Below are positions 24,265 through 32,576 of a stretch of 64,000 nt of DNA, piece after piece. This DNA comes from Rugamonas sp. A1-17 (GTDB taxonomy: Bacteria; Pseudomonadota; Gammaproteobacteria; Burkholderiales; Burkholderiaceae_D), in the NCBI GenBank assembly GCA_025548565.1, contig JAJLPB010000009.1, positions 186,001-250,000 of the forward strand. The letters are read 5' to 3'. A model generated the notes under the pieces. The model worked only from the letters and a program-made list of their open reading frames with translations, was not told the DNA's origin and ran no database searches. Made by a program: the position numbers and the translations under genes. Positions within the stretch are counted from its first letter, which is position 1. The number at the start of each line of letters is the position of its first letter.

Positions 24265-25668
24265 ATGTCCATGATTCAGCTGCAAGGCCTGGGCCTTGCC
24301 TTCCAACATAAAATCTGCTTTTCCGCATTCAATGCCACCGTCGAATGGGGGCAGCGCATCGCCATCGTAGGAGACAATGGCAGTGGAAAATCGTCCCTGC
24401 TCAAACTCCTGGGTGGCATGCTCGATCCCGCGGAGGGAAGCGTGCACGCCAGCCCAGGACTTGGCATCGGTTACCTGGCCCAGGTGCAGCACGGAGACCA
24501 ACAGTTGAGCGGTGGCCAGCGCGTCAACCGGGCGCTCAGTGCCGCGCTGGCCGCAGCGACCAACCTGTTGCTGCTGGACGAACCCACCAACCACCTCGAT
24601 GCCGACAACAAGCGCTCGCTGGCGCGCATGCTCAAGGCCTTTTACGGGGCCGTGATCCTGGTGACGCACGACGAGGCTTTGATGGATCAGGTATGCGATA
24701 CGATCTGGTCGATACGCTCCGGAACCATCGAAGTCTTCACAGGGAAATACGCCGACTATCTGGCGGAACGGCAACGTCAGCATGCATCGTTTGAGAAGCA
24801 GCTGTCGGCCATCGCGCATGCCAGGCAGAACACCCATCAGGCATTGATGCAGGAGCAGGAACGCGCCAGCCGCGCCCGTGAACGCGGCGTGAAAAACATC
24901 GAGAACCGCAGATGGCCGACCGTGAAGTCTGCCACCAAGCTCGGCCGCGGCAACACCACGGCGGGACGCAAGCAAGCCGAAATCAAGGAGCACAAGCTGG
25001 AACTGCTCGAACAGATGGAAGCGCTGCGTACCGATCCCGTCATCGTGCCGCGCTTTCACCTCGGCGCGGCGCCCTCGTCGCGCCACACCGTGCTGCAAAT
25101 TTCAAACGGTACGGCCGGCTATGCGCAGCCTGTGCTGCAAGACATCCATCTGCACCTGGAGCGCGGTGAAAGGCTGGTACTGCGGGGTGCCAACGGCAGC
25201 GGCAAGTCCACCTTGGCGCAGGCGATCATGGGCGCGGCGGACGTGACGCGCAGCGGCGACTGGTTCACGCCGCCCCCGGACGAGATAGGCTATCTGGATC
25301 AGCACTACGCGAATATCAATCCGGACCACACCGTCCTGCAAGCGCTGCAAAGCGTCGTCCCCACGTGGGATGCGACCGCCCTGCGCGGGCATCTGAGCGA
25401 TTTTTTATTTCGCCACAACGACGTGGTGCACGCGCGGGTCGCAGTCCTGTCCGGTGGAGAACGCGCGCGGCTCTCGCTCGCCTGCATCGCGGCGAAGCCG
25501 CCAACGTTGTTGATCCTCGATGAAATCACCAACAACCTGGATATGCGGATGCGCCAGCATGTGATCGAGGTGGTGCGCGCTTATCCCGGCGCCCTGGTGC
25601 TGATTTCTCACGACGACAACTTCCTGCGGCAGATCGACGTGCATCAGACTTTTCAGTTGGCGGGATGA
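24265..25668 (+). CDS. ABC-F family ATPase (ribosome-protection/translation factor type)
   Basis: 467 aa with two ATP-binding cassettes and no membrane domain. Walker A is GDNGSGKSS (about 38) and GANGSGKST (about 320); signatures are LSGGQR and LSGGERARLS; Walker B is LLLLDEPTNHLD and LLILDEITNNLD. An inter-domain linker (about 170-265) rich in Arg/Lys/Gln is where ABC-F proteins contact the ribosomal P-site tRNA. ABC-F members either tune translation or displace macrolide, lincosamide, pleuromutilin or phenicol antibiotics. The leader peptide and alternative hairpins upstream suggest an inducible, resistance-type member. The ATG at 24265 has only weak Shine-Dalgarno pairing. Its 3' end overlaps the convergent hydrolase gene by 16 nt. 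Confidence 0.88.
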   Translation: MSMIQLQGLGLAFQHKICFSAFNATVEWGQRIAIVGDNGSGKSSLLKLLGGMLDPAEGSVHASPGLGIGYLAQVQHGDQQLSGGQRVNRALSAALAAATNLLLLDEPTNHLDADNKRSLARMLKAFYGAVILVTHDEALMDQVCDTIWSIRSGTIEVFTGKYADYLAERQRQHASFEKQLSAIAHARQNTHQALMQEQERASRARERGVKNIENRRWPTVKSATKLGRGNTTAGRKQAEIKEHKLELLEQMEALRTDPVIVPRFHLGAAPSSRHTVLQISNGTAGYAQPVLQDIHLHLERGERLVLRGANGSGKSTLAQAIMGAADVTRSGDWFTPPPDEIGYLDQHYANINPDHTVLQALQSVVPTWDATALRGHLSDFLFRHNDVVHARVAVLSGGERARLSLACIAAKPPTLLILDEITNNLDMRMRQHVIEVVRAYPGALVLISHDDNFLRQIDVHQTFQLAG

Positions 25669-26432
25669 TGCATCCACGTCGCGATCTGGTCGACCACTTC
25701 CTTTTCCTGGCCGATGTAGCCGTGATAGTGGTAGCTCTCGCACGGGTCGCCGCTGGCCGGGCCGCCGCCGGTGATCATCATCAGCTTCTTGACCGGGGTG
25801 TTTTTCAGTCCCTTCATGATCCAGTCCACCTCATGCGGGCGGCAGATCACGCAGGCGTCGCTGGCGTGGTGCACCACCAGCACCGGCAGCTTGAGCGCGG
25901 CCAGGTTCTGGGTCGGCACCGCGCCCTCCTTCTTGAACGCGGTCACGCTGGAGGTCAGCACCAGGCCGGCGATGTTGGGGTCGTCCACGCTGCCGATGGC
26001 GGCGTACGTGGCCGAGATCGTGCCGCGGCTGGTGCCGACCAGCCACACCGGCACCGGGCTCTTGCCATGCACGAAGTCCAGCGCGGCGCGCACGTCGGCC
26101 AGGTGCTTGGGGTTGACGCGGTCGCTGTAGTCCAGCGCGGGCGTGTCGCTGGGCAGGCCGAAAATGGCGACGTTGTAGCCATCGGCCAGGAACAAGGCGA
26201 CGCTGCGGGCAAGGAAGTTGTGGCTGGTGGGCTTGCCATCGACCACCTTGCCATAGCCGCCGTTACCGCCGGTGAACAGCAGCACCGTGGCCTGGGCGCC
26301 CTCCTGCGCTTCCCAGTAGACGCTGGTCTCCACACCGGGGCGGGTCGGAATGCGGAAGGTCTGGCCGTCCGCCCATGCCGCGCAACTGATGACCGCCAAC
26401 AGCACCCCGCCCCACCAACGCACTCTGCTCAT
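25653..26432 (-). CDS. Exported alpha/beta hydrolase
   Basis: 259 aa with a signal peptide (about 1-21, ending CAAWA). The alpha/beta hydrolase nucleophile elbow is GTSRG (about residue 135, VWLVGTSRGTIS), and VVHHASDACV (about 185-195) probably holds the acid residue; a C-terminal SYHYHGYIGQE segment offers the catalytic histidine. FTGGNGGYG near residue 53 is the oxyanion loop. The substrate is unknown. It lies between the convergent ABC-F gene and the binding protein gene and is probably a single-gene unit. Confidence 0.78.
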   Translation of the reverse strand: MSRVRWWGGVLLAVISCAAWADGQTFRIPTRPGVETSVYWEAQEGAQATVLLFTGGNGGYGKVVDGKPTSHNFLARSVALFLADGYNVAIFGLPSDTPALDYSDRVNPKHLADVRAALDFVHGKSPVPVWLVGTSRGTISATYAAIGSVDDPNIAGLVLTSSVTAFKKEGAVPTQNLAALKLPVLVVHHASDACVICRPHEVDWIMKGLKNTPVKKLMMITGGGPASGDPCESYHYHGYIGQEKEVVDQIATWMHHPAN

Positions 26433-26496
26433 CGACCGCTCCCGGTATCAAAACCATGAAAATATCACAATGGAATCGCTCCGGGCGCGTTGTACG

Positions 26497-27279
26497 CTAG
26501 TCGCGCTGGTCTCCCAGGTATTTTTTATAGATCGCGTTGAAGCGGCCCGAACTCTTGAGCTGCTTCAGGCCGGCGTTGAAGTCGTCGCGCACGGTCTGGT
26601 CCCTGAACACCGGCCGGTAATCCATCGGATTCATCTTCACAAAGTTGTGCATCGTGACAGGCTTGTCGCGGAAGTTCTTGCTTCCCTTGAGCAGCAGCGT
26701 GAAGTAGTTGTAGATGTTCCTGTCGCTGAGTGCGACATCGTAGTGGCCGGCGTCCAGCGTCATCACTTGCAGCGATTGATTGTTCTGCTCGAAGTAGCGC
26801 CCTTCCTTCTTCACTTGGTTCAGCCAGGCGGGGTAGCGCTTCAAGGCGCCGACAAAGGCGATGACGGTTAAGCCGCGCAGGTCCGCGGGCGTCCTGATCG
26901 AGATGTGGCGTGACGCCAGGGTGATAAAAACGTTGTCATAAAAAACTGCGGGATCGCCGTAAAAGCCGCCGGCCTTCCCCATGTCCTCCCCCAGGTCGGT
27001 CATCGCCGCGTCGACGCTGCCAGTCTTGAATGCTGTGGGGATGCGGGCGAACGGATAGTATTTCGGCTTGAGGGTGTGGCCGCGGAACGCCAGCGCCTCG
27101 CGCAGGATTTCCAGCTCGATGCCGGAATCGGTTGCGGGAAAGCAGAAAGGCGGGATCTGCTCGCCAAACGCCATGCTCACTTCGGTGGATGCCGCCAGCC
27201 CCGGACAGGCCAATCCCAACATCAGGGCGCATTGCAGCAGAGGCGATGCACATTTTCTAAACGACCACATACCCGCCAT
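26497..27279 (-). CDS. Periplasmic substrate-binding protein, PBP2 fold (SBP_bac_3-like)
   Basis: 260 aa. An N-terminal signal region (about residues 8-30, ending GLAAS) is followed by a type 2 periplasmic binding fold: IELEILREALAFRGHTLKPKY in lobe 1, a hinge near RTPADLRGLTVIAFVG and a terminal FNAIYKKYLGD helix. This resembles amino-acid-type SBP_bac_3 proteins. No permease or ATPase genes are adjacent, so it may be an orphan binding protein or a sensory protein rather than an ABC-importer subunit. Confidence 0.78.
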   Translation of the reverse strand: MAGMWSFRKCASPLLQCALMLGLACPGLAASTEVSMAFGEQIPPFCFPATDSGIELEILREALAFRGHTLKPKYYPFARIPTAFKTGSVDAAMTDLGEDMGKAGGFYGDPAVFYDNVFITLASRHISIRTPADLRGLTVIAFVGALKRYPAWLNQVKKEGRYFEQNNQSLQVMTLDAGHYDVALSDRNIYNYFTLLLKGSKNFRDKPVTMHNFVKMNPMDYRPVFRDQTVRDDFNAGLKQLKSSGRFNAIYKKYLGDQRD

Positions 27280-27399
27280 CTCCAGAATCTCATTTTGCTA
27301 TCTTAACGAGTTCACCTTCGTTTCCTCAAATTTTATTCGTGGCGATGTTGCGCGTGTGAGGGCCGCGGGGCACGACGCTGTTTAGTTAGCGGCGATGCA

Positions 27400-27481
27400 C
27401 GCGCGCCCACGGCGCGCGAGGCTGCCGCCCTGCGGCAGCAATTGGGCGATTCGGAGAGGGCTGGGCTTGCAAGCCCAGCCC
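27400..27481. repeat. Cluster of three perfect hairpins upstream of the tRNA-Ser mirror repeat
   Basis: Three palindromic units follow each other: 27400-27418 (8-bp stem, 3-nt loop), 27421-27439 (8-bp stem, 3-nt loop) and 27458-27481 (24-bp perfect palindrome, extended by one more pair at 27457/27482 and again by GATTCG/CGAATC at 27448-27453 and 27484-27489). No gene overlaps them. Their role is unknown. Confidence 0.75.
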
Positions 27482-27568
27482 TTCGAATCTCACCGCTTCC
27501 GTCCGAAAATGCAAAAACCGCCCAGTGGGCGGTTTTTTCGTTTTCTGGCGGAAGCGGTGAGATTCGAA
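27482..27568. repeat. Large inverted repeat: tRNA-Ser 3' end mirrored around a terminator
   Basis: The 20 bases at 27482-27501 are the exact reverse complement of 27549-27568, which is the T-arm and acceptor end of the tRNA-Ser gene. Between them lies a smaller hairpin (ACCGCCC, AGT loop, GGGCGGT) flanked by A-run and T-run, which is a bidirectional intrinsic terminator. Together the 87 nt form one near-continuous imperfect palindrome. The left copy is not part of any complete tRNA. Confidence 0.85.
27508..27540 (-). terminator. Bidirectional intrinsic terminator after tRNA-Ser
   Basis: A 7-bp GC stem (ACCGCCC/GGGCGGT with a 3-nt loop) flanked by five As and six Ts. It works in either direction and lies 5-40 nt past the tRNA 3' end on the minus strand. 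Confidence 0.85.
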
Positions 27569-27635
27569 CTCACGAACAGTTTAACCCGTCGCTAGTTTTC
27601 AAGACTAGTGCCTTCAACCACTCGGCCACGCTTCC
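27546..27635 (-). tRNA. tRNA-Ser (anticodon UGA)
   Basis: A 90-nt gene folds as a class II tRNA with a long variable arm: acceptor GGAAGCG/CGCTTCC, anticodon loop CTTGAAA with TGA at 27599-27601, T-arm GTGAG-TTCGAAT-CTCAC and discriminator G with an encoded CCA. It reads UCA and related serine codons. A TATAAT -10 lies at 27648-27653 on the minus strand, about 13 nt before the mature 5' end. Confidence 0.95.
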
Positions 27636-27890
27636 TAAGTGTGCAGCATTATACAGATTTCACCCCCAACCGGGGACCTAAACCACCTTTTTCCACCCCG
27701 AACGCATTGTTGTGCGATATCAAAAAAGGTTACAAAAGCACATTACAATTGTTTTTTTGAATAACATGTTGCAATATTGAGCTCGTCTGGATACTATACG
27801 TTTCAATACCCAAGTGAAACAGATTTTTCCATAAGAAACAATGTCTTACGGAAACTTACCGAACACCCACCCAACAACAGACGAGAACCC

Positions 27891-28397
27891 ATGAACTTTA
27901 AATCCACTATCCTGGCAGCGGCGCTGCTGGTGAGCTCCGCAGTCGCTTCGGCCAACACGGCCATCACGCTGACCCCATCGCCGACCATCACGAATTCGTA
28001 TTCCGGCACCTTCGCCGGCTACGCCACCACCAATGTCTTCGATCTGGACCTGACCCACTTCGCCAGCGCCAGCCATTTTGTCGGCCAGGTGTCGGCCAAC
28101 TTCACCGGCGGTGCCGGCTATGATGTGACCGGTGTCAACCTGGATGGCCATAACTTCGCTCCGATCACCAATTTGACCTTCGGCGACAGCGGCTTCGATT
28201 ACTGGCTGCTGCAGTTGCCAACGCTGAGCAACACCGTGCACCACATCACCGTCACCGGCACCCCACTGGTCAACACCCAGGGCTTCGTCGGTTCGCTGTC
28301 GTTGAAAGTGATGCCTGTGCCGGAACCGGAAACCTACGCGATGATGATCGCCGGTCTGGGCCTGGTTGGCTTCATGGCACGCCGCCGCAAGGCATGA
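27891..28397 (+). CDS. PEP-CTERM sorting-domain protein
   Basis: 168 aa: a signal peptide (about 1-20, ending AVASA), a beta-rich central region with FDLDLTHFASAS and a 'Y.LSG'-type repeat pattern, and a C-terminal VPEPETYAMMIAGLGLVGFM-ARRRKA tail. That tail is a complete PEP-CTERM signal: PEP motif, membrane helix and basic cluster. Exosortase (XrtA/EpsH family) would cleave it and pass the protein to the envelope or exopolysaccharide matrix. No exosortase is in this window. The ATG at 27891 follows GAGAA, and the AT-rich region 27700-27850 carries the promoter. A strong bidirectional terminator follows at 28433-28466. Confidence 0.88.
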   Translation: MNFKSTILAAALLVSSAVASANTAITLTPSPTITNSYSGTFAGYATTNVFDLDLTHFASASHFVGQVSANFTGGAGYDVTGVNLDGHNFAPITNLTFGDSGFDYWLLQLPTLSNTVHHITVTGTPLVNTQGFVGSLSLKVMPVPEPETYAMMIAGLGLVGFMARRRKA

Positions 28398-28432
28398 TGC
28401 AACGCCGGGCGCCCGGCGTCCGGTTCACGCAA

Positions 28433-28466
28433 TAAAAAACAGACCTCGCGAGGTCTGTTTTTTTTG
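28433..28466. terminator. Strong bidirectional intrinsic terminator
   Basis: A perfect 20-bp palindrome (28439-28458, ACAGACCTCG and its complement) flanked by a run of six As on the left and eight Ts on the right. It serves the PEP-CTERM gene on the plus strand and the GGDEF/EAL gene on the minus strand. Confidence 0.92.
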
Positions 28467-28480
28467 CCCGCCGCACCCGC

Positions 28481-30565
28481 TCAGGCGGCGCGGCTGGCCT
28501 GGTCCGGCGTCCAGTTCTCGCGCAGCGCCTGCTCGAACGCGTCGGCCTCCAGCGGCCGCGAGAACAAGTAGCCCTGCACTTCGTCGCATCCCGAGTTCTT
28601 CAGGAAGGCCAGCTGCTCGACCGTCTCCACGCCCTCGGCGATCACCTTGTGCTTGAGCTGCTGGGCGATGCTGATGATGGTGTTGGCGATCGCGCAGTCG
28701 TTGGCGTCGGTCGGGATGCCGATGGTGAACGAGCGGTCGATCTTCAGCGTGTCGATCGGGAAGCGCTTCAAATAGGACAGGCTGGAATAGCCGGTGCCGA
28801 AGTCGTCCAGCGACAAGGTCACGCCCAGCGCGGTGATGCGGTCCATGATGCCGATCACGCGGTCGATGTTGTTCATCAGCGTGCTTTCGGTGATTTCCAG
28901 CTCCAGCCACGACGGCTCCAGGCCGTAGCGCGTCAGCGTGTCCTGCACCCGGCCCGGCAACGTGGAGGTGAACTCGCGCGCGGAGACGTTGACCGCCAGC
29001 CGGATCGGCGGCAGCCCGGCGTCCTTCCACACCTTGGCCTGCGCGCAGGCCGCCTCCAGCACCCATTCGCCGACCTGCACCACCAGCCCGGTGGCCTCGG
29101 CCAGCGGGATGAACTCGGCCGGCGGCACCAGGCCGCGCACCGGATGGCGCCAACGCACCAGCGCCTCGGCGCCGATGATCTTGCCGCTGTCGATGCTGAA
29201 CTTGGGCTGGTAGTGCAGCAGCAGCTCGCCGTTGCCCAGCGCGTGGCGCAGCCCCGATTCGATCCGCATGCGCTCCTGCATGCCCTGGTTCATGTCCTGG
29301 CTGTAGAAGGCGACGTGGTCGCCCTCGGCCCCGCCCTCCTGCTTGGCGCGGTACATGGCGATGTCGGCCAGCCGCAGCAGGGTCTCGGCGTCGCCGCCAT
29401 CCTGCGGGTAGACGCTGATGCCGATGCTGCCGCCCACCCGCAGGTCGTGGCCGTCGATCAGGATCGGCGTGTTCAAGGTGCCCAGCAGCTTTTGCGCCAC
29501 CATGCTGGCTTCGAAGTGCTGGCCGATGTCGAACAGGCCGACCGCGAATTCGTCGCCGCCCAGCCGCGCCACCAGGTCCTGGTCGCGCAGCACGGCGCGG
29601 AAGCGGCGCGCCACTTCGCACAGCAGCTCGTCGCCGATCTTGCGGCCCAGCGTGTCGTTGATCAGCTTGAAGCGGTTGAGGTCGATGAACAGCACGCAGC
29701 CGTGCAGCTTGCTGCGCTGGGCCACGGTCAGCGCCTGATCGACCAGCTTGGTCAGCAGCGAACGGTTCGGCAGGTTGGTCAGCGCGTCGTAGTAGGCCAG
29801 GTGGTGGATGCGCTCCTCCGCCATCTTGCGCTCGGTGATGTCGGTCAGGTAGGCGATCAGGCCGATGGCGCGGTCGTTGATGTCGCGCAGCGGCGAGAGC
29901 GACAGGCTGGCCCAGAACACCTCGCCCGATTTCTTTTTGCGCCGCACTTCCATCAGCCGCCCGCCCTGCTCCAGGAAGGTATCGTCGAAGCTTTCGTCCT
30001 CGTCGTCGTACAGGAACAGGATGTTGCGCCCCACCGCCTCCACCGAGCTGTAGCCGAACAGGCGCTCGGCGCCCTTGTTCCAGCTGATGATGAAGCCGTT
30101 CATGTCCATGGTCAGCACGGACTCGTGGATGTGGTCGAGGATCTGCGCCTGGTGCTGCAGCTGCGATTCGACCTGCACGTAGGCGTGGGTGGAGCGCTGC
30201 GCCAGCGCGTGCACCTGCAGCACGCTGCCGGCCAGGTTGGCCAGGCTGGCCAGGTGTTCGCGGTCCAGCGCGCTGTACTGCGCGCGCCCGGACACCACGA
30301 AGCGGCCGAAGTATTCGTCGTCGAACAGGATGTCCTGCGTCAGGCTGGGCACCGCGTCGTCGTTGGCGGCCAGCACTTCGATCACCGGCGGCCTGAGCAG
30401 CATGGCGTGGGTGTCGGCCGGCAGGAATTCGCCCAGCGGACTGTTCATCACGCTGCGCACGATGCGCCCCAGCTCCTCGGCCAGCGCCGCTCCGCGCAAG
30501 CGCAACACCGCGTCGCACAAGGCCGCGCTGTGGCTCAGGAAGTCGGAGACGGGGTGCGCGACCAT
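28481..30565 (-). CDS. GAF/PAS-GGDEF-EAL protein (c-di-GMP synthesis/hydrolysis)
   Basis: 694 aa. The order is an N-terminal sensory region (about 1-130, GAF-like), PAS with C-terminal motif (about 140-245), GGDEF (about 250-425) and EAL (about 440-690). The GGDEF motif is intact at 336-340, with an RDQD inhibitory site at 327-330, and the EAL motif is EALVRW at 467-472 with DDFGTGYSS further on. Both activities appear possible: GTP cyclisation to c-di-GMP and its hydrolysis. The upstream HDOD protein gene ends 3 nt before this start, so the two form one operon. A bidirectional terminator ends it. Confidence 0.92.
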   Translation of the reverse strand: MVAHPVSDFLSHSAALCDAVLRLRGAALAEELGRIVRSVMNSPLGEFLPADTHAMLLRPPVIEVLAANDDAVPSLTQDILFDDEYFGRFVVSGRAQYSALDREHLASLANLAGSVLQVHALAQRSTHAYVQVESQLQHQAQILDHIHESVLTMDMNGFIISWNKGAERLFGYSSVEAVGRNILFLYDDEDESFDDTFLEQGGRLMEVRRKKKSGEVFWASLSLSPLRDINDRAIGLIAYLTDITERKMAEERIHHLAYYDALTNLPNRSLLTKLVDQALTVAQRSKLHGCVLFIDLNRFKLINDTLGRKIGDELLCEVARRFRAVLRDQDLVARLGGDEFAVGLFDIGQHFEASMVAQKLLGTLNTPILIDGHDLRVGGSIGISVYPQDGGDAETLLRLADIAMYRAKQEGGAEGDHVAFYSQDMNQGMQERMRIESGLRHALGNGELLLHYQPKFSIDSGKIIGAEALVRWRHPVRGLVPPAEFIPLAEATGLVVQVGEWVLEAACAQAKVWKDAGLPPIRLAVNVSAREFTSTLPGRVQDTLTRYGLEPSWLELEITESTLMNNIDRVIGIMDRITALGVTLSLDDFGTGYSSLSYLKRFPIDTLKIDRSFTIGIPTDANDCAIANTIISIAQQLKHKVIAEGVETVEQLAFLKNSGCDEVQGYLFSRPLEADAFEQALRENWTPDQASRAA

Positions 30566-30568
30566 GGT

Positions 30569-31723
30569 TTAGATATTCCTGCTCACCTGGATTGCCCAGT
30601 GGTAAGCCTGCAATTGCGCCTGCCAGTAGGTTTCGTGGTCGATGCCGGCCCGGTCCAGCGCGGCGCGGTCGTGGTGTTCCACCAGCGCCAGCAGTTCGCC
30701 CAGCGGACCGCCGCGGTCCAGCAGCGCCATCACCACGTCCAGGTCCAGGCTGAGCGCGGCGACGATTTCCGTCATCGGCATGCCCAACAGCACGTCCAGC
30801 AGCGAGAACACGCCGGCCACGAAGGCCATGTCCTGCTGGTCCCGGTCCCAGCCGAGCGCCTTGCTCAGCGCTTCCATCTGCGCGGCGCGCACCGCCGCCA
30901 GCGGCAGCAGCGGGTTGGCCATGCCGTCGTCCTGCTGGCGCGCGTACAGCAGCAGCTGCAGCCAGCGCTGCAACTGGCGCCGGCCCAGCACGTTGATGGC
31001 CTGGCTGAAGCTGTGGATCGGCGAACTGAGCGCGAACGCGGCCGAGTTCACCAGTTTGAGCAGGTGGTAGGACAGCGCCGGGTCCTGCTTGAGCAGCACC
31101 TCCAGCTCGCGCGAGTCGGCGTCGCGCGCCAGCAGGCCCAGCAGCGCCAGCAGGCGCTTGCGCGAGGTGCCGTCGCCGGCGTTGGCGTCGTGCGGGGGAT
31201 GCAGGGCGAAGTCGCCGGCGAACCAGCTGAAGCCGGCCTTGGCGCATTCGACGATGCGCTGTTCGCTGCCCATGCCGGTGGCCAGGTGCGGGCCCGGCTG
31301 GGCCACCAGCGCCAGCACCGGCGGCAGCGTCTGCGCGGCGTCGACCATCAGCGACTTGGCGCCGCACAGGGTGGCGGCCATGCCGGCCACGCCTTCGATC
31401 ATGATGCGGTAACCGGCCTCGGCGTAGCTGGCCAGTTTCTTTTGCACCGGAATCTCGGCGCAGGCGGCGGCCGGCACGCGCAGGATCACGCGGTTGGGCG
31501 GCAGGGTTTCCAGTTGCGACAACTCCAGCAGGGCCGGCTGCGGCACCGGCAGAATGCAGTCGAGGGGCGCCAGGGCGGCGAACACATCGGGCGTCTTGAG
31601 CAGCGTGAGCGCCGCCTGGAAGGCGTCGCCCGAGTCGGCGGACAATTCAAAAGTCAGCGCCACCCACTCGTTGTGAGCGTTGGACACCGCTTGCAATTCC
31701 ACCAGTGGAAACTCAATTACCAT
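30569..31723 (-). CDS. HDOD-domain protein (YuxH-like)
   Basis: 384 aa. The C-terminal half (about 185-370) is an HDOD domain with conserved SYHLLKLVNSAAF and IHSFSQAINVLGRRQLQRW. The N-terminal half (about 1-180) has the helix-strand pattern of a degenerate EAL domain without the catalytic motif, as in YuxH/PdeR-type signalling partners. HDOD domains are non-enzymatic output modules tied to c-di-GMP, chemotaxis or stress regulation. It is 3 nt upstream of the GGDEF/EAL gene in the same direction, so a shared pathway is likely. Confidence 0.85.
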   Translation of the reverse strand: MVIEFPLVELQAVSNAHNEWVALTFELSADSGDAFQAALTLLKTPDVFAALAPLDCILPVPQPALLELSQLETLPPNRVILRVPAAACAEIPVQKKLASYAEAGYRIMIEGVAGMAATLCGAKSLMVDAAQTLPPVLALVAQPGPHLATGMGSEQRIVECAKAGFSWFAGDFALHPPHDANAGDGTSRKRLLALLGLLARDADSRELEVLLKQDPALSYHLLKLVNSAAFALSSPIHSFSQAINVLGRRQLQRWLQLLLYARQQDDGMANPLLPLAAVRAAQMEALSKALGWDRDQQDMAFVAGVFSLLDVLLGMPMTEIVAALSLDLDVVMALLDRGGPLGELLALVEHHDRAALDRAGIDHETYWQAQLQAYHWAIQVSRNI

Positions 31724-31927
31724 AGGAAAGTATTGTTATTTTCGATACGACCAGTATAAAACCAATTTATCGTGCGGGAAACATTTTCTTATATACAATT
31801 GCAGATACACAACCCGTGCAGGAATATAGCAGATATTGCCGCACAAACACGCACTGTTAGAAATTGCTCAACAGAATTAGAAGCGCCGCTCTGGTTTTAC
31901 AACAGCATACGCTACCGCGCTTGCTTT

Positions 31928-32545
31928 TTACTGCGCATGCTGCACCGCAAACCGGATCAGCTCGGCCTGCCCCTCGATGCCCAGCTTGCGCTTGATGTTG
32001 AGGCGGTGGGTTTCCACGGTGCGCACGCTGAGGTCGAGCGCGCGGGCGATTTGCTTGTTCGACTCGCCGTTGGCGATGTGGCGCAGCACCTCGTGCTCGC
32101 GCGAGGTCAGCTGGTTGTCCTGGGTATGCGGCTGGGCCAGCTGGCGCGCCAGCGCGGCGCTGTAGTAGATGCCGCCGGACATGACGGTCTCGATCGCCAC
32201 CACGATGTCCTTGCCGGGCGCGTCCTTGAGCACGTAGCCGCGCGCGCCGGCCTGGATCGCCTGCGACACGTATTCCAGCTTGTCGTGCATCGACAGGATC
32301 AGCACCGCGATGCGCGGGAACGCTTGCTTGAAGCGGGCGGTGGCTTCGATGCCGTTGGCGCCGCGCATGTTGATGTCCATCAGCACCAGGTCGATGTCGC
32401 AGCGGGCGGCCTGCTCCAGCGCCTCGGCCGCGCCGCCGGCCTCGGCCACGACCTCGAATTGGGGCATCGCCTCCAGCCGCGCGCGCAGGCCGTCGCGCAC
32501 CAGGGGATGGTCGTCGACCAGCAGGATTTTAATGGTGGCTGTCAT
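31928..32545 (-). CDS. LuxR-type (NarL/FixJ family) response regulator
   Basis: 205 aa: a receiver domain (about 1-120; acidic pocket VDDHP, phospho-acceptor aspartate in LVLMDINM, lysine in GYVLKDA) and a LuxR helix-turn-helix (about 140-205; LTSREHEVLRHIANGESNKQIA and VETHRLNIKRKLG). The ATG at 32545 gives the normal length; the open frame upstream of it is atypical. The cognate kinase gene is 31 nt upstream. The pair is divergent from cstA. Confidence 0.94.
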   Translation of the reverse strand: MTATIKILLVDDHPLVRDGLRARLEAMPQFEVVAEAGGAAEALEQAARCDIDLVLMDINMRGANGIEATARFKQAFPRIAVLILSMHDKLEYVSQAIQAGARGYVLKDAPGKDIVVAIETVMSGGIYYSAALARQLAQPHTQDNQLTSREHEVLRHIANGESNKQIARALDLSVRTVETHRLNIKRKLGIEGQAELIRFAVQHAQ

Positions 32546-32576
32546 GTCTTGATCTTCATAAACGGTATTAACGATA

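Noticed and set aside
27482..27568. tRNA attachment site (att) of an integrated element
   Set aside because: The duplicated tRNA end is inverted, not direct, and no integrase lies nearby.
28649..31759. A 1036-codon open frame antisense to the GGDEF/EAL and HDOD genes
   Set aside because: High-GC genes leave antisense frames open. It has low-complexity His/Arg/Val-rich content and no domain, and the opposite strand holds clear domain proteins.
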